Source of the DNA: Halosegnis longus
GTDB taxonomy: Archaea > Halobacteriota > Halobacteria > Halobacteriales > Haloarculaceae
Assembly (NCBI RefSeq): GCF_009663395.1
Contig: NZ_QKNW01000001.1
Location: 2,294,001-2,358,000, forward strand
Direction: 5' to 3'
DNA length: 64,000 nucleotides
Every line of letters starts with the position of its first letter. Position 1 is the first letter of the stretch. Shown here one piece after another: positions 1-9,885 of the stretch. The translations under genes were made by a program, and so were the position numbers. A model generated the notes under the pieces. It saw only the letters and a list, made by a program, of their open reading frames with translations, was not told where the DNA came from and searched no databases.

Positions 1-319
1 GTCCCCAGTACCGCTTCTCGATGAGTTCGACGGTCAGCGGCTCCGTCACCGACAGCTGACACGAGAGCCGAGGATAGCCGTAGCGTGCCGCCAGCCTGTC
101 GTGCCAGTGGTCGGCCGCCGGCTCGGTGTCGTCGGCGGTGTGAACGCGCACACCACAGGTCGCACAGAGACCGCGCCCGCCGCAGTTGGCTACCTTCGCG
201 GCCGGCGCGTACACCTCGAACCCTGCATCGAGCAGGAGTTCGCGCAGATTCTGGCCATCGGCCGCCGTGAGCTCCGTCGCGTCGCCGTCATCGAGCACCC
301 GGACGGTGTGGTCGGTCAT
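1..319 (-). CDS. [2Fe-2S] ferredoxin, C-terminus cut by window edge
   Basis: The reverse strand reads from an ATG at 317-319 through 106 codons without a stop and runs off the left edge. The product carries the ligand motif CGGRGLCATC (C-x5-C-x2-C, residues about 46-55) and a fourth Cys in the LSCQL segment near residue 87, the layout of adrenodoxin/bacterial-type [2Fe-2S] ferredoxins. It would carry single electrons to an unknown partner in the cytoplasm. The typical family length is about 100-120 residues, so probably only a few residues are missing. The tRNA-Trp gene lies divergently upstream. Confidence 0.85.
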   Translation of the reverse strand, partial: MTDHTVRVLDDGDATELTAADGQNLRELLLDAGFEVYAPAAKVANCGGRGLCATCGVRVHTADDTEPAADHWHDRLAARYGYPRLSCQLSVTEPLTVELIEKRYWG

Positions 320-370
320 ACCCGGCCGTTCGGTCCCGAGGGGTATAGTCGTCCCCCGAATCGAAACCCC

Positions 371-377
371 TTTACAG
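371..377 (+). promoter_or_regulatory. TATA-like box of tRNA-Trp
   Basis: An A/T-rich stretch (tttacag) is centred about 27 bases before the first base of tRNA-Trp, the usual archaeal TATA distance. Confidence 0.45.
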
Positions 378-400
378 CGAATCCGTGTACGAATTGGCGA

Positions 401-579
401 GGGGCTGTGGCCAAGCCAGGCATGGCGACTGACTCCAGAGGCCACGCGCCCGGTGACGAGACTCCAGACTGATATACCGAGCGACCGACTGATCATCGCT
501 CGCGATGACGACCCTCTGGAGGACCGAGGCGCACACCGGAGATATCAGTCGATCGGGGGTTCAAATCCCTCCGGCCCCA
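401..579 (+). tRNA. tRNA-Trp (CCA anticodon) with 103-nt intron
   Basis: The acceptor strands 401-407 (GGGGCTG) and 572-578 (CGGCCCC) pair, with one G-U pair, followed by discriminator A579. The anticodon CCA is at 435-437, and the T-loop sequence GGTTCAAATCC is at 558-568. The anticodon stem closes only if about 440-542 is removed, leaving GACTGACTCCAGA joined to TATCAGTC. CCA is not encoded. The intron size and place match the tRNA-Trp introns known in haloarchaea, which are cut by the archaeal splicing endonuclease at a bulge-helix-bulge. The exact splice sites could shift by a base or two. Confidence 0.93.
440..542 (+). ncRNA. tRNA-Trp intron, box C/D-like guide RNA
   Basis: The intron holds a box C-like GGTGACGA near 452-459, CTGA box D/D'-like motifs near 469-472 and 489-492, and a GATGACG box C'-like motif near 504-510. 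In Haloferax volcanii the equivalent intron is a box C/D RNA that guides 2'-O-methylation of C34 and U39 of the same tRNA. The role here is inferred from that homology and the visible boxes. Confidence 0.6.
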
Positions 580-875
580 TACTCAGCTTAAACGAACGCA
601 AACGCATCGAGAGCCGTTCGTGTCACGCTTTTGTACCTGATGTGAGCGTTAACCACCAGGCGAAATCGTCGTCATATTGTTGATGCCCGGCCTAGTCTCA
701 CTGGGGAGGGTAGCACGGTCCTCATTGGGACAGCCCCCAGCGCCAGCAAGTACGGTCGCACGAGAGAATCCAGCCGACGTGTTAGTGGAACTTTGTCTGT
801 GGTGTCAGGATTTTCGAGCAGTTTGCAGTATCTGTTAAGTAGGAGCAAGTCAGTACCAACATTTGAACTGTACCG

Positions 876-3524
876 ATGGGTGTCAGCGACCAACCAATTC
901 ACGTTCTCCACGTGGAAGACGACGCCGCGTTCGCGGAGCTGGTGTCCGTCTATCTCGAGCGCGACGAGGACGCGATATCGGTACACACTGCGGCGACGCC
1001 CGAGGAGGGACGCGAGTTGTTGACAGCCAGGGAGATAGACTGTATCGTCTCCGACTACGACATGCCCGAGATGAACGGCATCGAGTTCCTGGAACGGGTC
1101 CGCGAGACGTATCCGGACCTTCCGTTCATTCTGTACACGGGCAAGGGGTCAGAAGAGGTTGCGAGCGAGGCGATCTCCGCCGGCGTGACCGATTATCTGC
1201 AAAAAGAGCGTGGGACGAGCCAGTACACGGTCTTGGCGAACCGGATTCACAACGCCGTCGAACAGTACCGGTCGACCCGGGCGCTCGAATCCAGTCGCCA
1301 GCGGCTCTCGCTGCTCTTCGAGGAGTCGCCACTCGGCATCATCGAGTGGTCGGAGTCGTTCGAAATCGCGCGCGTCAACGATTCCGGCAGGGAGATTCTC
1401 GGCTACGAGGAGGGCGAACTCGCCGGAACGTCCTGGGAGACAATCGTCGCCGACGCGGAGCGAGACGAGGTCGGCGATATCGTCGAACAGCTCCAGTCGG
1501 GCGACGGCGGCTTTCACAGCATCAACGAGAACGTCCGGGCCGACGGTGAGTCGATTATCTGCGAGTGGCACAACCGTCTCGTGACCGACGACGACGGCAA
1601 CGTCGTCACGATATTCTCACAGTTTCAGGACATCACCGAGCGACAGACACGACAGAGAGAGCTAGAACAACACCGGGCGCTCATCCACGCCGCGAACAAC
1701 GCGATTATCACCGTCGACGAGTCGAATCGCGTGCAGTCGGCGAACGCGGCGGTAGAAGAGATGTTCGGCTACGAGCCGTCGGAGCTCATCGGCGAGCCGG
1801 TGACGACGCTGATGAACGACGACACCGCAACGCGCCACGAGGCGATGTTCACGCGGTATCTGCAGACGGGCGAACAGACCCGAGCGTGGAACGACATCGA
1901 GGTCGAAGGGCAACACAGAGACGGGTCACGGGTTCCGCTTTCGGTCACGTTCGGCGAGGTCGTCCAGGGCGGCGAACGGCTGTTCGTCGGCATCATCCGC
2001 GATATCACCGAGGAAAGCGAGTACAGACAGGAGCTGGAGTGGACGAACGCGGTGCTCTCGAAGCTGTTGGAGACGCTGCCAATCGGCGTGCTCGCCGAAG
2101 ACGAGTCGCGTGAGATTCTGGCGGCAAACGACCACCTGCTGGAGCTGTTTGATATCCCCGAGGCCGCGGACGACCTCGTCGGCGACGACTGTGAGCGGGT
2201 CGCCAGCGAACTCAGCGAGCAGTTCGCCGACCCCGACGGCTTCCTCGAACGCGTCAACGAGATCGTGGGAGAGGATATCCCGGTCGACGGCGAGGAAGTG
2301 GAACTCGCGGACGGTCGTACGTTCGTCCGGACTCACGAACCCGTGGAGCTGCCGGACGGGAACGGCCACCTGTGGACCTACCGTGACGCGACCGCACAGC
2401 GGCGGCGAGAAAACCGCCTGGAGGCGCTCAACCGGACGGCCCAGGAGCTAATCAACGCAGAGAGCCGCGAGGCGGTCGCGGAAATCGGTGTCACGGCCGC
2501 ACAGGAGGTACTGGGGTTGAACGCGAACGCGATTCACCTCGTCAACGCCGACGGGACCGCTCTCGTTCCGGCTGCAGGAACCGAGTCGGTATACACGCTC
2601 ATCGGTGACCCCCCGGCGTTCACAGAGGGAGACAGCATCACCTGGCGTGTGTACGAGACGGGCGAGGCGGTCGCGATTGACGATATCCACGACGACCCGG
2701 ACATCTACAACCCCGACAGCCCGATTCGCAGCGAACTGTATCTCCCGCTGGGCGAGTACGGCATCCTCATCGCTGGCTCGCCGACGCCGGACACTTTCGA
2801 CGAGGCGGACCTCGCGCTCGGGCGGCTGCTCGCGGGAAGCATCGTCACCGCGCTGGAACAGATCGAGCAACTGGAGCGGCTCCGGGACCGCGAGCAGGAG
2901 CTATCGGAGCAGAACGAACGGCTCGACGAGTTCGCCAGCATCGTCTCACACGACCTTCGCAACCCCCTGAACGTCGCAGTCGGGCGGGTCGAACTGGCAC
3001 GAGAGACCGGCGAGTTGGACCACCTCGACGCGGTCGAGCGAGCCAACGAGCGGATGAGCGCGCTCATCGACGACCTGCTCACGCTCGCCCGCCAGGGGAG
3101 CCGCGTGAGCGACGTCGAAGCCGTCGACCTCCGCGGGCTCGCGAGCGGGTGTTGGGCCAACGTCTCCACCGCGGACGCGACGCTCGACCTGCAGACCGAC
3201 CGGTCGATATCAGCCGACCGGAGCCGACTCCAGCAGCTACTGGAGAACCTGATGCGGAACGCCCTCGACCACGCCGGCGACGACGTGACAGTCACCATCG
3301 GTGACCTCGACGTTGGGTTCTACGTCGAGGACGACGGCCCGGGCGTTCCCGCCGAGATTCGCGGCGAGATATTCGACGCCGGCTACTCGACGGACCCGAG
3401 CGGGACCGGCTTCGGGCTGAGCATCGTCGAACAGATTGTCAGCGGCCACGGCTGGGATATCACGGTGACCGACGGGACCGACGGCGGTGCGCGCTTCGAG
3501 ATAACGGGCGTCGACTTCGCGTGA
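876..3524 (+). CDS. REC-PAS-PAS-PAS-GAF sensor histidine kinase
   Basis: A cytoplasmic hybrid two-component protein of 882 residues with no membrane segment. Order: receiver domain (1-125; acidic pocket E14-D16, phospho-acceptor D60 in SDYDMPEMNG, K110), three PAS-type segments (about 140-255, 265-380, 390-505), a GAF domain (about 520-665), then HisKA with the H-box SHDLRNPLN (H692) and HATPase_c with N-box NLMRNALDHA, G1 DDGPGVP and G2 GTGFGLS. All catalytic motifs look intact, so autophosphorylation is likely. The N-terminal receiver is a common haloarchaeal arrangement and implies input from another kinase or an internal relay. The ligand is unknown. It converges with the 7TM kinase gene only 9 bases after its stop. 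Confidence 0.93.
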   Translation: MGVSDQPIHVLHVEDDAAFAELVSVYLERDEDAISVHTAATPEEGRELLTAREIDCIVSDYDMPEMNGIEFLERVRETYPDLPFILYTGKGSEEVASEAISAGVTDYLQKERGTSQYTVLANRIHNAVEQYRSTRALESSRQRLSLLFEESPLGIIEWSESFEIARVNDSGREILGYEEGELAGTSWETIVADAERDEVGDIVEQLQSGDGGFHSINENVRADGESIICEWHNRLVTDDDGNVVTIFSQFQDITERQTRQRELEQHRALIHAANNAIITVDESNRVQSANAAVEEMFGYEPSELIGEPVTTLMNDDTATRHEAMFTRYLQTGEQTRAWNDIEVEGQHRDGSRVPLSVTFGEVVQGGERLFVGIIRDITEESEYRQELEWTNAVLSKLLETLPIGVLAEDESREILAANDHLLELFDIPEAADDLVGDDCERVASELSEQFADPDGFLERVNEIVGEDIPVDGEEVELADGRTFVRTHEPVELPDGNGHLWTYRDATAQRRRENRLEALNRTAQELINAESREAVAEIGVTAAQEVLGLNANAIHLVNADGTALVPAAGTESVYTLIGDPPAFTEGDSITWRVYETGEAVAIDDIHDDPDIYNPDSPIRSELYLPLGEYGILIAGSPTPDTFDEADLALGRLLAGSIVTALEQIEQLERLRDREQELSEQNERLDEFASIVSHDLRNPLNVAVGRVELARETGELDHLDAVERANERMSALIDDLLTLARQGSRVSDVEAVDLRGLASGCWANVSTADATLDLQTDRSISADRSRLQQLLENLMRNALDHAGDDVTVTIGDLDVGFYVEDDGPGVPAEIRGEIFDAGYSTDPSGTGFGLSIVEQIVSGHGWDITVTDGTDGGARFEITGVDFA

Positions 3525-3533
3525 GCCGGCCGC

Positions 3534-5219
3534 CTATCTCTGGTCGGGAAGCGTAATCGTGACGACGTTGCCGTCGTCGTAGTCGAAGTCGATGTCGGCG
3601 TTCATCGCGGTGACACTCCAGGTCACGATCCAGAGACCGATGCTGCTGCCGTGTTCTAGCTGCGTCTCGTCACCGGCGCGAATGGGGGCGAGCTCGGCCT
3701 CGTTGATGCGGTCGTTTCGGTCGGCGACGACACACTCCGCGCGGCCGTCTTGCGTCTGTGAGATACTGACCGACGCGTACGATTCGTCGCCGTGGTCGAG
3801 CGCGTTCTCGACGAGATTCGAGAGCGCGACGGTGAGCAGCCCGGGGTCGGTCTGAATCTGTGTGTCCTCGCGTACGTCGAGGTCGATGGTCGCGTCGGGG
3901 AACCCGTCGAGGAGCTCCGCTCGAATGTCGGCGAGGAGGTCGACCGCGTCGACCTCGACGACCTGGGGGTCACGCCGTCTGAGTCGGTCGAAGTCCTGTG
4001 CCTTCTCGGCGATGGAGAGGAGACTCTCGCTGGAGTCGATGATGGCCTCGGCGGGGAGTTCGAGCCGCTCGTCGTCGATTTCATCGCGGATGAGGTTCGC
4101 GTGGCCCTTGATGACGGTCATCTCGTTGCGCATGTTGTGTCGGAGCACGCGGTTGAGTACCGTGAGCTGCTGTTTCTGCTGGCGTTCCGCCGTCACGTCG
4201 TAGAGGACGACCAACCCGCCGACGACGGTGTCGTGGGTGTCCGTCAGCTCGGTGTAGGAGACGGCGAAGATGCGGCTGTCGGGACCCCCGACGGTGATTT
4301 CGCCCACTTCGCGCATCACGTCGAGAGAGGTCCCGACCAGCGTCTCGACCGGGACCGGAAGCAGGTCGTCGTCGGTGACGCCGAACAGCGTCTCGGCGCG
4401 GTCGTTGAGGTTGACGACCTGTTGTTCGGTGTCGACCGCGAACAGCGGGTCTTCGAGGTCGTCGAGCGCGCTGCGCTCTGCGGCCCGCTGTGTGGTCGGA
4501 TTCGTCTCGAACATGTGGGTGCCGACGAAGGCGTACGCGTCGAGTATCGAATGTGGTAACAGGAGGGCGGGCGTCAGATTCAACTCGGGATACGGCCCGA
4601 TGCGGAGCACCCACGTGACGATACCGATGGCCGGGAAAACGGTACTCAACGCGATGGCGGCCGCCTCTCGCCGGTAGAGCGTTCCGTACGCGAGCGTCGT
4701 CTCCACGAGCAGGAGCACGCCGACGGCGGCCGCGGCGAAGGTGACGGCGACGGCGAGATACCCCCACGGCTGGATGGTGTACAGCGCCCCCGACAGCCCG
4801 AACGGGGAGAGGAGTTCGAACCCCTGCCAGAGCAGACCGTGATACGGGTGCGTGAGCGCGAGCGCCGTCGTCACGGTCGGGACGAGGAGAATCAGCCCGA
4901 ACCCGTAGGTGTGGACGAACCGCTCGCGGCCGGTGTACTCGAGCGCGAACCCCATGAACAGCGGTCCCATCCACGCGAGTCCGGTCCACGTGAGCGCCTC
5001 GAGATACGCGCGCGCCGTCGGCTGTGAGACGAGCATCGCGACGGCATACGAGAGCGTGACGAGGACCTGCGCGGTGAGCGTGGCGATGAACCAGTTTGCG
5101 CCGGCGCTGCCGCGGTGGCGGTCGAGATACCAGACGAGACCGATAGTCCCGACTCCCGCCGCGAGCGTGGCGAAGACGAACACCGCGGCGACGAGTCCGA
5201 ACACGACTAGCCGAAACAC
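3534..5219 (-). CDS. Membrane histidine kinase with N-terminal 7TM region
   Basis: The first 225 or so residues form about seven hydrophobic segments, matching the histidine kinase N-terminal 7TM region of haloarchaea. A PAS domain follows (about 245-345), then an H-box VLRHNMRNEM near residue 360, and an HATPase domain with N-box NLVENALDHG. The first glycine box is degenerate (VADRNDRIN rather than DxGxG), but GSSIGLWIV resembles the second; this variant is common in the haloarchaeal RHNMRNE kinases. It probably senses a membrane or extracellular cue. No response regulator lies beside it. It is convergent with the upstream-numbered REC-PAS-GAF kinase. Confidence 0.9.
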   Translation of the reverse strand: MFRLVVFGLVAAVFVFATLAAGVGTIGLVWYLDRHRGSAGANWFIATLTAQVLVTLSYAVAMLVSQPTARAYLEALTWTGLAWMGPLFMGFALEYTGRERFVHTYGFGLILLVPTVTTALALTHPYHGLLWQGFELLSPFGLSGALYTIQPWGYLAVAVTFAAAAVGVLLLVETTLAYGTLYRREAAAIALSTVFPAIGIVTWVLRIGPYPELNLTPALLLPHSILDAYAFVGTHMFETNPTTQRAAERSALDDLEDPLFAVDTEQQVVNLNDRAETLFGVTDDDLLPVPVETLVGTSLDVMREVGEITVGGPDSRIFAVSYTELTDTHDTVVGGLVVLYDVTAERQQKQQLTVLNRVLRHNMRNEMTVIKGHANLIRDEIDDERLELPAEAIIDSSESLLSIAEKAQDFDRLRRRDPQVVEVDAVDLLADIRAELLDGFPDATIDLDVREDTQIQTDPGLLTVALSNLVENALDHGDESYASVSISQTQDGRAECVVADRNDRINEAELAPIRAGDETQLEHGSSIGLWIVTWSVTAMNADIDFDYDDGNVVTITLPDQR

Positions 5220-5298
5220 CGTCGATTAGCCCAATAACTGTTGGCCTTCGCGACCCCGTTGCTGGGGTGTTTTTGTCTCGCTGGTCCCTCAACGTGGT

Positions 5299-6918
5299 AT
5301 GACCGATGGCGGCGACCCTCCGCTCGACACGATGCCGCTTGCGCCACACATTCCGTCCGTGCCGGACGAGGAGACGGGGGTCGTCGTCTGGCACCGCGAC
5401 GAACTCCGGACTGCGGACCATCCCGCACTCACCGCCGCGGCCCGCAACGCCGACGTACTCTTGCCGCTGTTCGTCTTCGACCCGCAGTTTTACGCCGACA
5501 GCGGACTTGCCTGTGACGACCGACTCCGCTTCCTCCACGAGTCGCTCGCCGACCTCGACGAGCAGTACCGACACGCGACCGCAGACGAGACGGGGCTTTC
5601 GTTCGCCCACGGCGACCCCGTCGAGGTGTTGTCCCGGTTCCACGACGCGGGCTGGGACGTGTTCGCCGCGCGCGGCCCGACCGGCCGATACGGCCGCGAC
5701 CGCGACGAGCGCGCCCGCGAGGCCGCCGACGTGTTGTTCGTCTCCGGTGACGGACTCGTGCGCGGGACCGACGAGACGCGCGACGGCTGGGCCGACCACG
5801 TCGAGTCGTGGTTCACCGACGAGACGCTGACCTGGGACCCCGACGGCGTCGAGTTAGACCACGTCCCCGCGGAGCTCGCGCCCGATGCTATCGAGGACGC
5901 GTACGGAATCGACCCGACGAAGACGCGCGTCCCGACCGGGGGCCGAGAAGCCGGCGTCGAGACGCTGCGTTCGTTCACCGACCGCATCGAGTCGTATCCG
6001 GAGAGCATCTCCGCCCCCCTCGCAGCGCGTGAAGGGACGAGCGGTCTCTCCCCGTATCTCCGCTTCGGCTGTCTCTCCGTGCGCGAGGTGTACCAACACG
6101 TCGCTACGAACGCCACCGCAGACCGCGCCCGCGAGATGTTCACCTCTCGACTCTACTGGAACCGCCACTACAAACAGAAGCTCGAAGACTGGCCCGGCTG
6201 GCTGGACGAGGCCGCCAATCCGGTACTCGCGGGGTTCAACGCCGACCGCTACGACCCCGAGTTCGTCACGGCGTGGAAGGAGGGAAAGACGGGGTATCCG
6301 ATGGTCGACGCGGCGATGCGGTGTCTCGCCGAGACAGGGTGGCTGAACTTCCGGATGCGCGCGATGTGCGTCTCCGTCTACTTCCACATCCTCCAGCAGC
6401 CGTGGAAACCCGGCGCCGACTGGTATCACCACCACCTCATCGACTCGGATCCGGCCATCAACTATACGCAGTGGCAGTCCCAGTGCGGGCTCGTCGGGAA
6501 GCCGACGCTCCGCTTCTACAATCCGCGCAAGCAGGTGCGCGACCACGACCCCGACGGGAAGTGGATTCGCCGCTGGGTGCCCGAACTCGCCGACCTGCCC
6601 GCCGACCACTTCCCCCGGCCGGAACGCACCCCAATCCACGTGCAGGAGTCGTGTGGCGTGAAAATCGGGGAGACGTATCCGTATCCGCTGGTGGAGTACG
6701 AATCAGCGAAAGAGGAGTTCTGGCAGCGGTACGACGCGGTCAAACCCGAGGCCGCGGCCCGACTCGGCGACGAGGAGATTGCACGGCGCGTCTCGCTTTC
6801 CGGCGGCGTACCGGGTGCGAAACGCATCGCCGACGAGCACGGGGACCGCGAGCGCGACCGCGACGGCGACACGCCGCGTGACAGCCCCCGACAGACCGAC
6901 CTGACGCGCTTCGAGTGA
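5299..6918 (+). CDS. Cryptochrome/photolyase family protein
   Basis: 539 residues. The N-terminal Rossmann antenna domain contains VVVWHRDELRTADH (about 28-41), the classical photolyase start motif. The C-terminal FAD domain shows TGYPMVDAAMRCLAETGW, NFRMRAMCVSVYFH and NYTQWQSQCGLVG, equivalents of the FAD/substrate-binding motifs. The final 35 or so residues are a charged tail (RERDRDGDTPRD). A light-driven pyrimidine-dimer lyase is most likely, but the NYTQWQ segment differs from the E. coli-type NNGGWQ, so a cryptochrome-like signalling role is possible. Translation could also begin at an internal Met at residue 12. The start is only about 80 bases from the divergent 7TM kinase start, so they share a promoter region. 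Confidence 0.93.
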   Translation: MTDGGDPPLDTMPLAPHIPSVPDEETGVVVWHRDELRTADHPALTAAARNADVLLPLFVFDPQFYADSGLACDDRLRFLHESLADLDEQYRHATADETGLSFAHGDPVEVLSRFHDAGWDVFAARGPTGRYGRDRDERAREAADVLFVSGDGLVRGTDETRDGWADHVESWFTDETLTWDPDGVELDHVPAELAPDAIEDAYGIDPTKTRVPTGGREAGVETLRSFTDRIESYPESISAPLAAREGTSGLSPYLRFGCLSVREVYQHVATNATADRAREMFTSRLYWNRHYKQKLEDWPGWLDEAANPVLAGFNADRYDPEFVTAWKEGKTGYPMVDAAMRCLAETGWLNFRMRAMCVSVYFHILQQPWKPGADWYHHHLIDSDPAINYTQWQSQCGLVGKPTLRFYNPRKQVRDHDPDGKWIRRWVPELADLPADHFPRPERTPIHVQESCGVKIGETYPYPLVEYESAKEEFWQRYDAVKPEAAARLGDEEIARRVSLSGGVPGAKRIADEHGDRERDRDGDTPRDSPRQTDLTRFE

Positions 6919-7158
6919 CCCTCAAGCTGCGTGCAGACCGAACTGTGGGGCCGACTTGCCACTACAGGACTCCTGTGTGGCTGTCGTCACTCGTCACCGC
7001 TCAGTCGCAGAGCCGGTGCGCGATGAAAACGACCAGAGTAGTCGCTCGGACAGTGCGTCACCGCGTGTCCGTCGTCTCAAGATCGTCGGCCGGGCTGGCG
7101 AAGTCGGGCGCAGCGCCCACGGAGCGGGTCCCCGCGAGTCAGGTACCGGACCGCCGTC

Positions 7159-9846
7159 TCAGGAGTAGAAAATCGACGGTCGCCGCTCGCCGCCGTACTC
7201 GTCGTCGGGCAGGTGCGCGTCGAGGGAGTCACCCTCCCCGAGCAGATGGTCGAACACGTCGACGGCGGAGCCACGCAGGAGCGGCTTGTTGTCGTTGCCG
7301 CAGTTGCGGTCGAAGGTGCAGGCCGGACAGCCGTTCGGGCGTCCACAGCCGCAGTCGCGCAGGGAGTCGCGGGCGCGTTCGGCCAGCGCCTCGAACTGCT
7401 CGTAAATCGCCCGCGAGAAGCCGAGTCCACCCTCCACGCCGTCGTAGATGAACCACCCCGAGGACACGTCGCCGTCGAGCGCCCGCGTCCGTTGTTCGAT
7501 GACGCGTTCCGTCGCGGCGATGGTGTCCGTGCGCGTCGGTTCGTCCTCGCGCGCGATGTGAGTATCGAGCACATGCGTCGAGAGCCCCCCGAGGTCGTTC
7601 TTGTCGACCAGCAGCTCCAGCGGCGCGGTCTTTATCATCGCGTGCTCGGCGGCGTGGAGGCCGGCGACGTAGCCCAACTGCGGCGGGTGGTCGCCGTCCA
7701 TCCCGGTCTCGACGCCGTACTCGCGGTACTTGTGGACGAGCGCCGTCTCGATGCGGTCGGGGACCTCCAGCCAGCAGAGCTGGGTCTGCATCTCCACCGG
7801 CGGGCGACCGGTCGGGATGTTCTGGGCGAGGGTTTCGCCGTTGCCGACGTGGACCTCGTCGTAGCTCCCGTGTTCGACGAGGACGGTTCCCGTCCCGTAG
7901 TGGAGGGTGTAGCCGTTCACCTCGCGGCTGCGCTCGCTGTCGGCGTCGACGACGTTCACCGTCGTCCGGGTCTGCGTGTAGTAGTCCACGTCGACGGGGG
8001 TGAGTTCCACGAACGGTTGGGGGTGGTCGTCCACGACGCGTGTCACCTCGAACTGCTGGCCGTCGTGGAGTCGGACCGCGCCCTCGTGGTAGTCGCGGAA
8101 CGCCCGCGACTTCGCCACCGGCTCGATGTCGAGGTCGTCCGACAACCCCCACTCGTGTGGGTTCGCGTCCTCCGCGAGTCGGACGTGGTACTCGTCGTCG
8201 CCGGTGCCGTAGATGCTCACGTCGGCCTGCGGGCGCGGGGAGCCGACGTAGTGGACCGCCGCGTCGAGATACCCCTCAAGCTCGCCCGCGCGGCGCAGCA
8301 TCTCGACGGCCCGCTCCAGCCGGTCGCGCTCCGCGAAACGCCCAGCGTCCTCGTCGGTCAGGGCCAACTCCTCGGCCGCACACCGGAGGTGTTGGACGAA
8401 GACGGCGTTGTTGTCGGTGTCGACGACAGCGTCCTCCACGTCGGATTCGAGCAGGTAGTCCGGGTTCGCGATGACGTACTGGTCGAGGGTGCGGTGGTCC
8501 GCGACCATGACCGCGAGCGAGCGGCTGGTACCCCGGCCTGCACGACCGATGCGCTGCCAGAAGGACTGACGCTGGCCCGGATACCCCAAGAGGACGGCCG
8601 CGTCCAGCCCCCCGATGTCGATGCCGAGTTCGAGCGCCGAGGTGGTCGCCAACCCGGTGAGCGTCCCGGATTTGAACTCCGTCTCGCGGGCGTGACGCGT
8701 CCGTTTCCCCATCCCCGCGTTGTACGGTTCGACGCGCGGCCGGGCGTCGTAGCTCGCGGTGTTCTCGGTGTAAAACTCGTTGACGCGCTCGACGGCGAGT
8801 TCGGTCAGCTTCCGGCTCGGGCAAAAGAGGAGCGTCTGAATCTGGCTGGCCGTGAGGTGGGCGAAGACGCGCGGTGCCTCGATGGATGCGGGGACGCGCT
8901 CCGGGGCGGGCTCGTCCCCTTCCTCGTCGTCGGCTCCCCCGGGCAGCGACGCAGACGTGGTCTCCGCGGGAATATCCCCTCGCGACTCGTTGGGACCCTG
9001 TTTGTTCCGCGGCGGCGGGTTCCAGAGCACGAGGTCGCGTGCCCCTCGGGGAGAGCCGTCCTCGTCGACGACGGTCACGTCCTCGCCGACGAGGTGCGCC
9101 GAGTGTTCACCGGGGTTGCCGACCGTCGCGGAGGTGAGGGTGTACTGCGGGTCGCCGCCCCAGTAGGCGACGACGCGGCGAAGTCGTCGGAGAATCCACG
9201 CCGCGTGCATCCCCTGCACTCCGGTGTGGGTGTGGGACTCGTCGATGGCGATCAGTTCGAGGGCGCTGAACAGCCGGCTCCACTTGTCGTGGTGACCGAG
9301 GTACACGCTGATGGCCTGAAAGTTCGTCAACACCACGTCCGCCTCCTCGCGGATGGCCCGGCGGTCGGCCTTGGGCGTGTCACCGTCGTAGATGCGCACC
9401 CGGATATCGAGGCCGAGCGTCTCGTACAGCTCATCGAGATTGCGCTTCTGGTCTTTCGTGAGTGCCTTCATCGGGTACAGCGCCAGCGCGGTGGAGGCGT
9501 CGTTTCCCTCGCTTGCGCGCGTCCCGTCGGGGTTGAGCACGCCGGCGTCGAGGAGGTTCCGCGCAATCTGGAGGCCGTAGACGGCGGTCTTCCCCGACGA
9601 GGTGGAGGTGGCGACGGTGACGTTCTCTCCCTCCGAGAGGGCATCGAGCGCCGCCGCCTGATGCGAGTAGGGGTCGTACGGGAGGGCGCGCGCGAGCCGC
9701 GGGCGAAGCGCGTCCGCGGCGGGAACGTGGCTCCCCTCGCGGGCCGGAAGTTCGCGAATCGTCACGCGCTCGGTGTCGGCGGTGAGACTCACGCGGGGAA
9801 ACGAGTCCACCAGGCCGCGGCCGGTCGTGCGTGGCGCGTCGGTCAT
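7159..9846 (-). CDS. MrfA/YprA-like DExH helicase with Zn-binding C-terminus
   Basis: 895 residues. Superfamily 2 motifs are clear: motif I ATSTSSGKTAVYG (about 77-90), motif II AIDESHTH, and motif VI QRIGRAGRG. The C-terminus has the four-cysteine cluster CGCGRPNGCPACTFDRNC, the mark of the DUF1998/MrfA Zn-binding domain. In Bacillus subtilis MrfA (YprA) acts with the exonuclease MrfB (YprB) in repair of mitomycin C damage. The gene directly upstream here is a YprB-like exonuclease ending 39 bases before this start, so the pair is probably co-transcribed. Hrq1-type helicases are close relatives, but the partner favours MrfA. About residues 285-320 form a charged insert between motifs. Confidence 0.88.
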   Translation of the reverse strand: MTDAPRTTGRGLVDSFPRVSLTADTERVTIRELPAREGSHVPAADALRPRLARALPYDPYSHQAAALDALSEGENVTVATSTSSGKTAVYGLQIARNLLDAGVLNPDGTRASEGNDASTALALYPMKALTKDQKRNLDELYETLGLDIRVRIYDGDTPKADRRAIREEADVVLTNFQAISVYLGHHDKWSRLFSALELIAIDESHTHTGVQGMHAAWILRRLRRVVAYWGGDPQYTLTSATVGNPGEHSAHLVGEDVTVVDEDGSPRGARDLVLWNPPPRNKQGPNESRGDIPAETTSASLPGGADDEEGDEPAPERVPASIEAPRVFAHLTASQIQTLLFCPSRKLTELAVERVNEFYTENTASYDARPRVEPYNAGMGKRTRHARETEFKSGTLTGLATTSALELGIDIGGLDAAVLLGYPGQRQSFWQRIGRAGRGTSRSLAVMVADHRTLDQYVIANPDYLLESDVEDAVVDTDNNAVFVQHLRCAAEELALTDEDAGRFAERDRLERAVEMLRRAGELEGYLDAAVHYVGSPRPQADVSIYGTGDDEYHVRLAEDANPHEWGLSDDLDIEPVAKSRAFRDYHEGAVRLHDGQQFEVTRVVDDHPQPFVELTPVDVDYYTQTRTTVNVVDADSERSREVNGYTLHYGTGTVLVEHGSYDEVHVGNGETLAQNIPTGRPPVEMQTQLCWLEVPDRIETALVHKYREYGVETGMDGDHPPQLGYVAGLHAAEHAMIKTAPLELLVDKNDLGGLSTHVLDTHIAREDEPTRTDTIAATERVIEQRTRALDGDVSSGWFIYDGVEGGLGFSRAIYEQFEALAERARDSLRDCGCGRPNGCPACTFDRNCGNDNKPLLRGSAVDVFDHLLGEGDSLDAHLPDDEYGGERRPSIFYS

Positions 9847-9885
9847 ACGGAGAGGACGTGCGAGCCGGCTATCAATCGTTCGCCG

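Noticed and set aside
4081-5799. Minus-strand open frame of 572 codons around the 7TM kinase
   Set aside because: Out of frame with the kinase and Arg-rich; the kinase frame has all the motifs.
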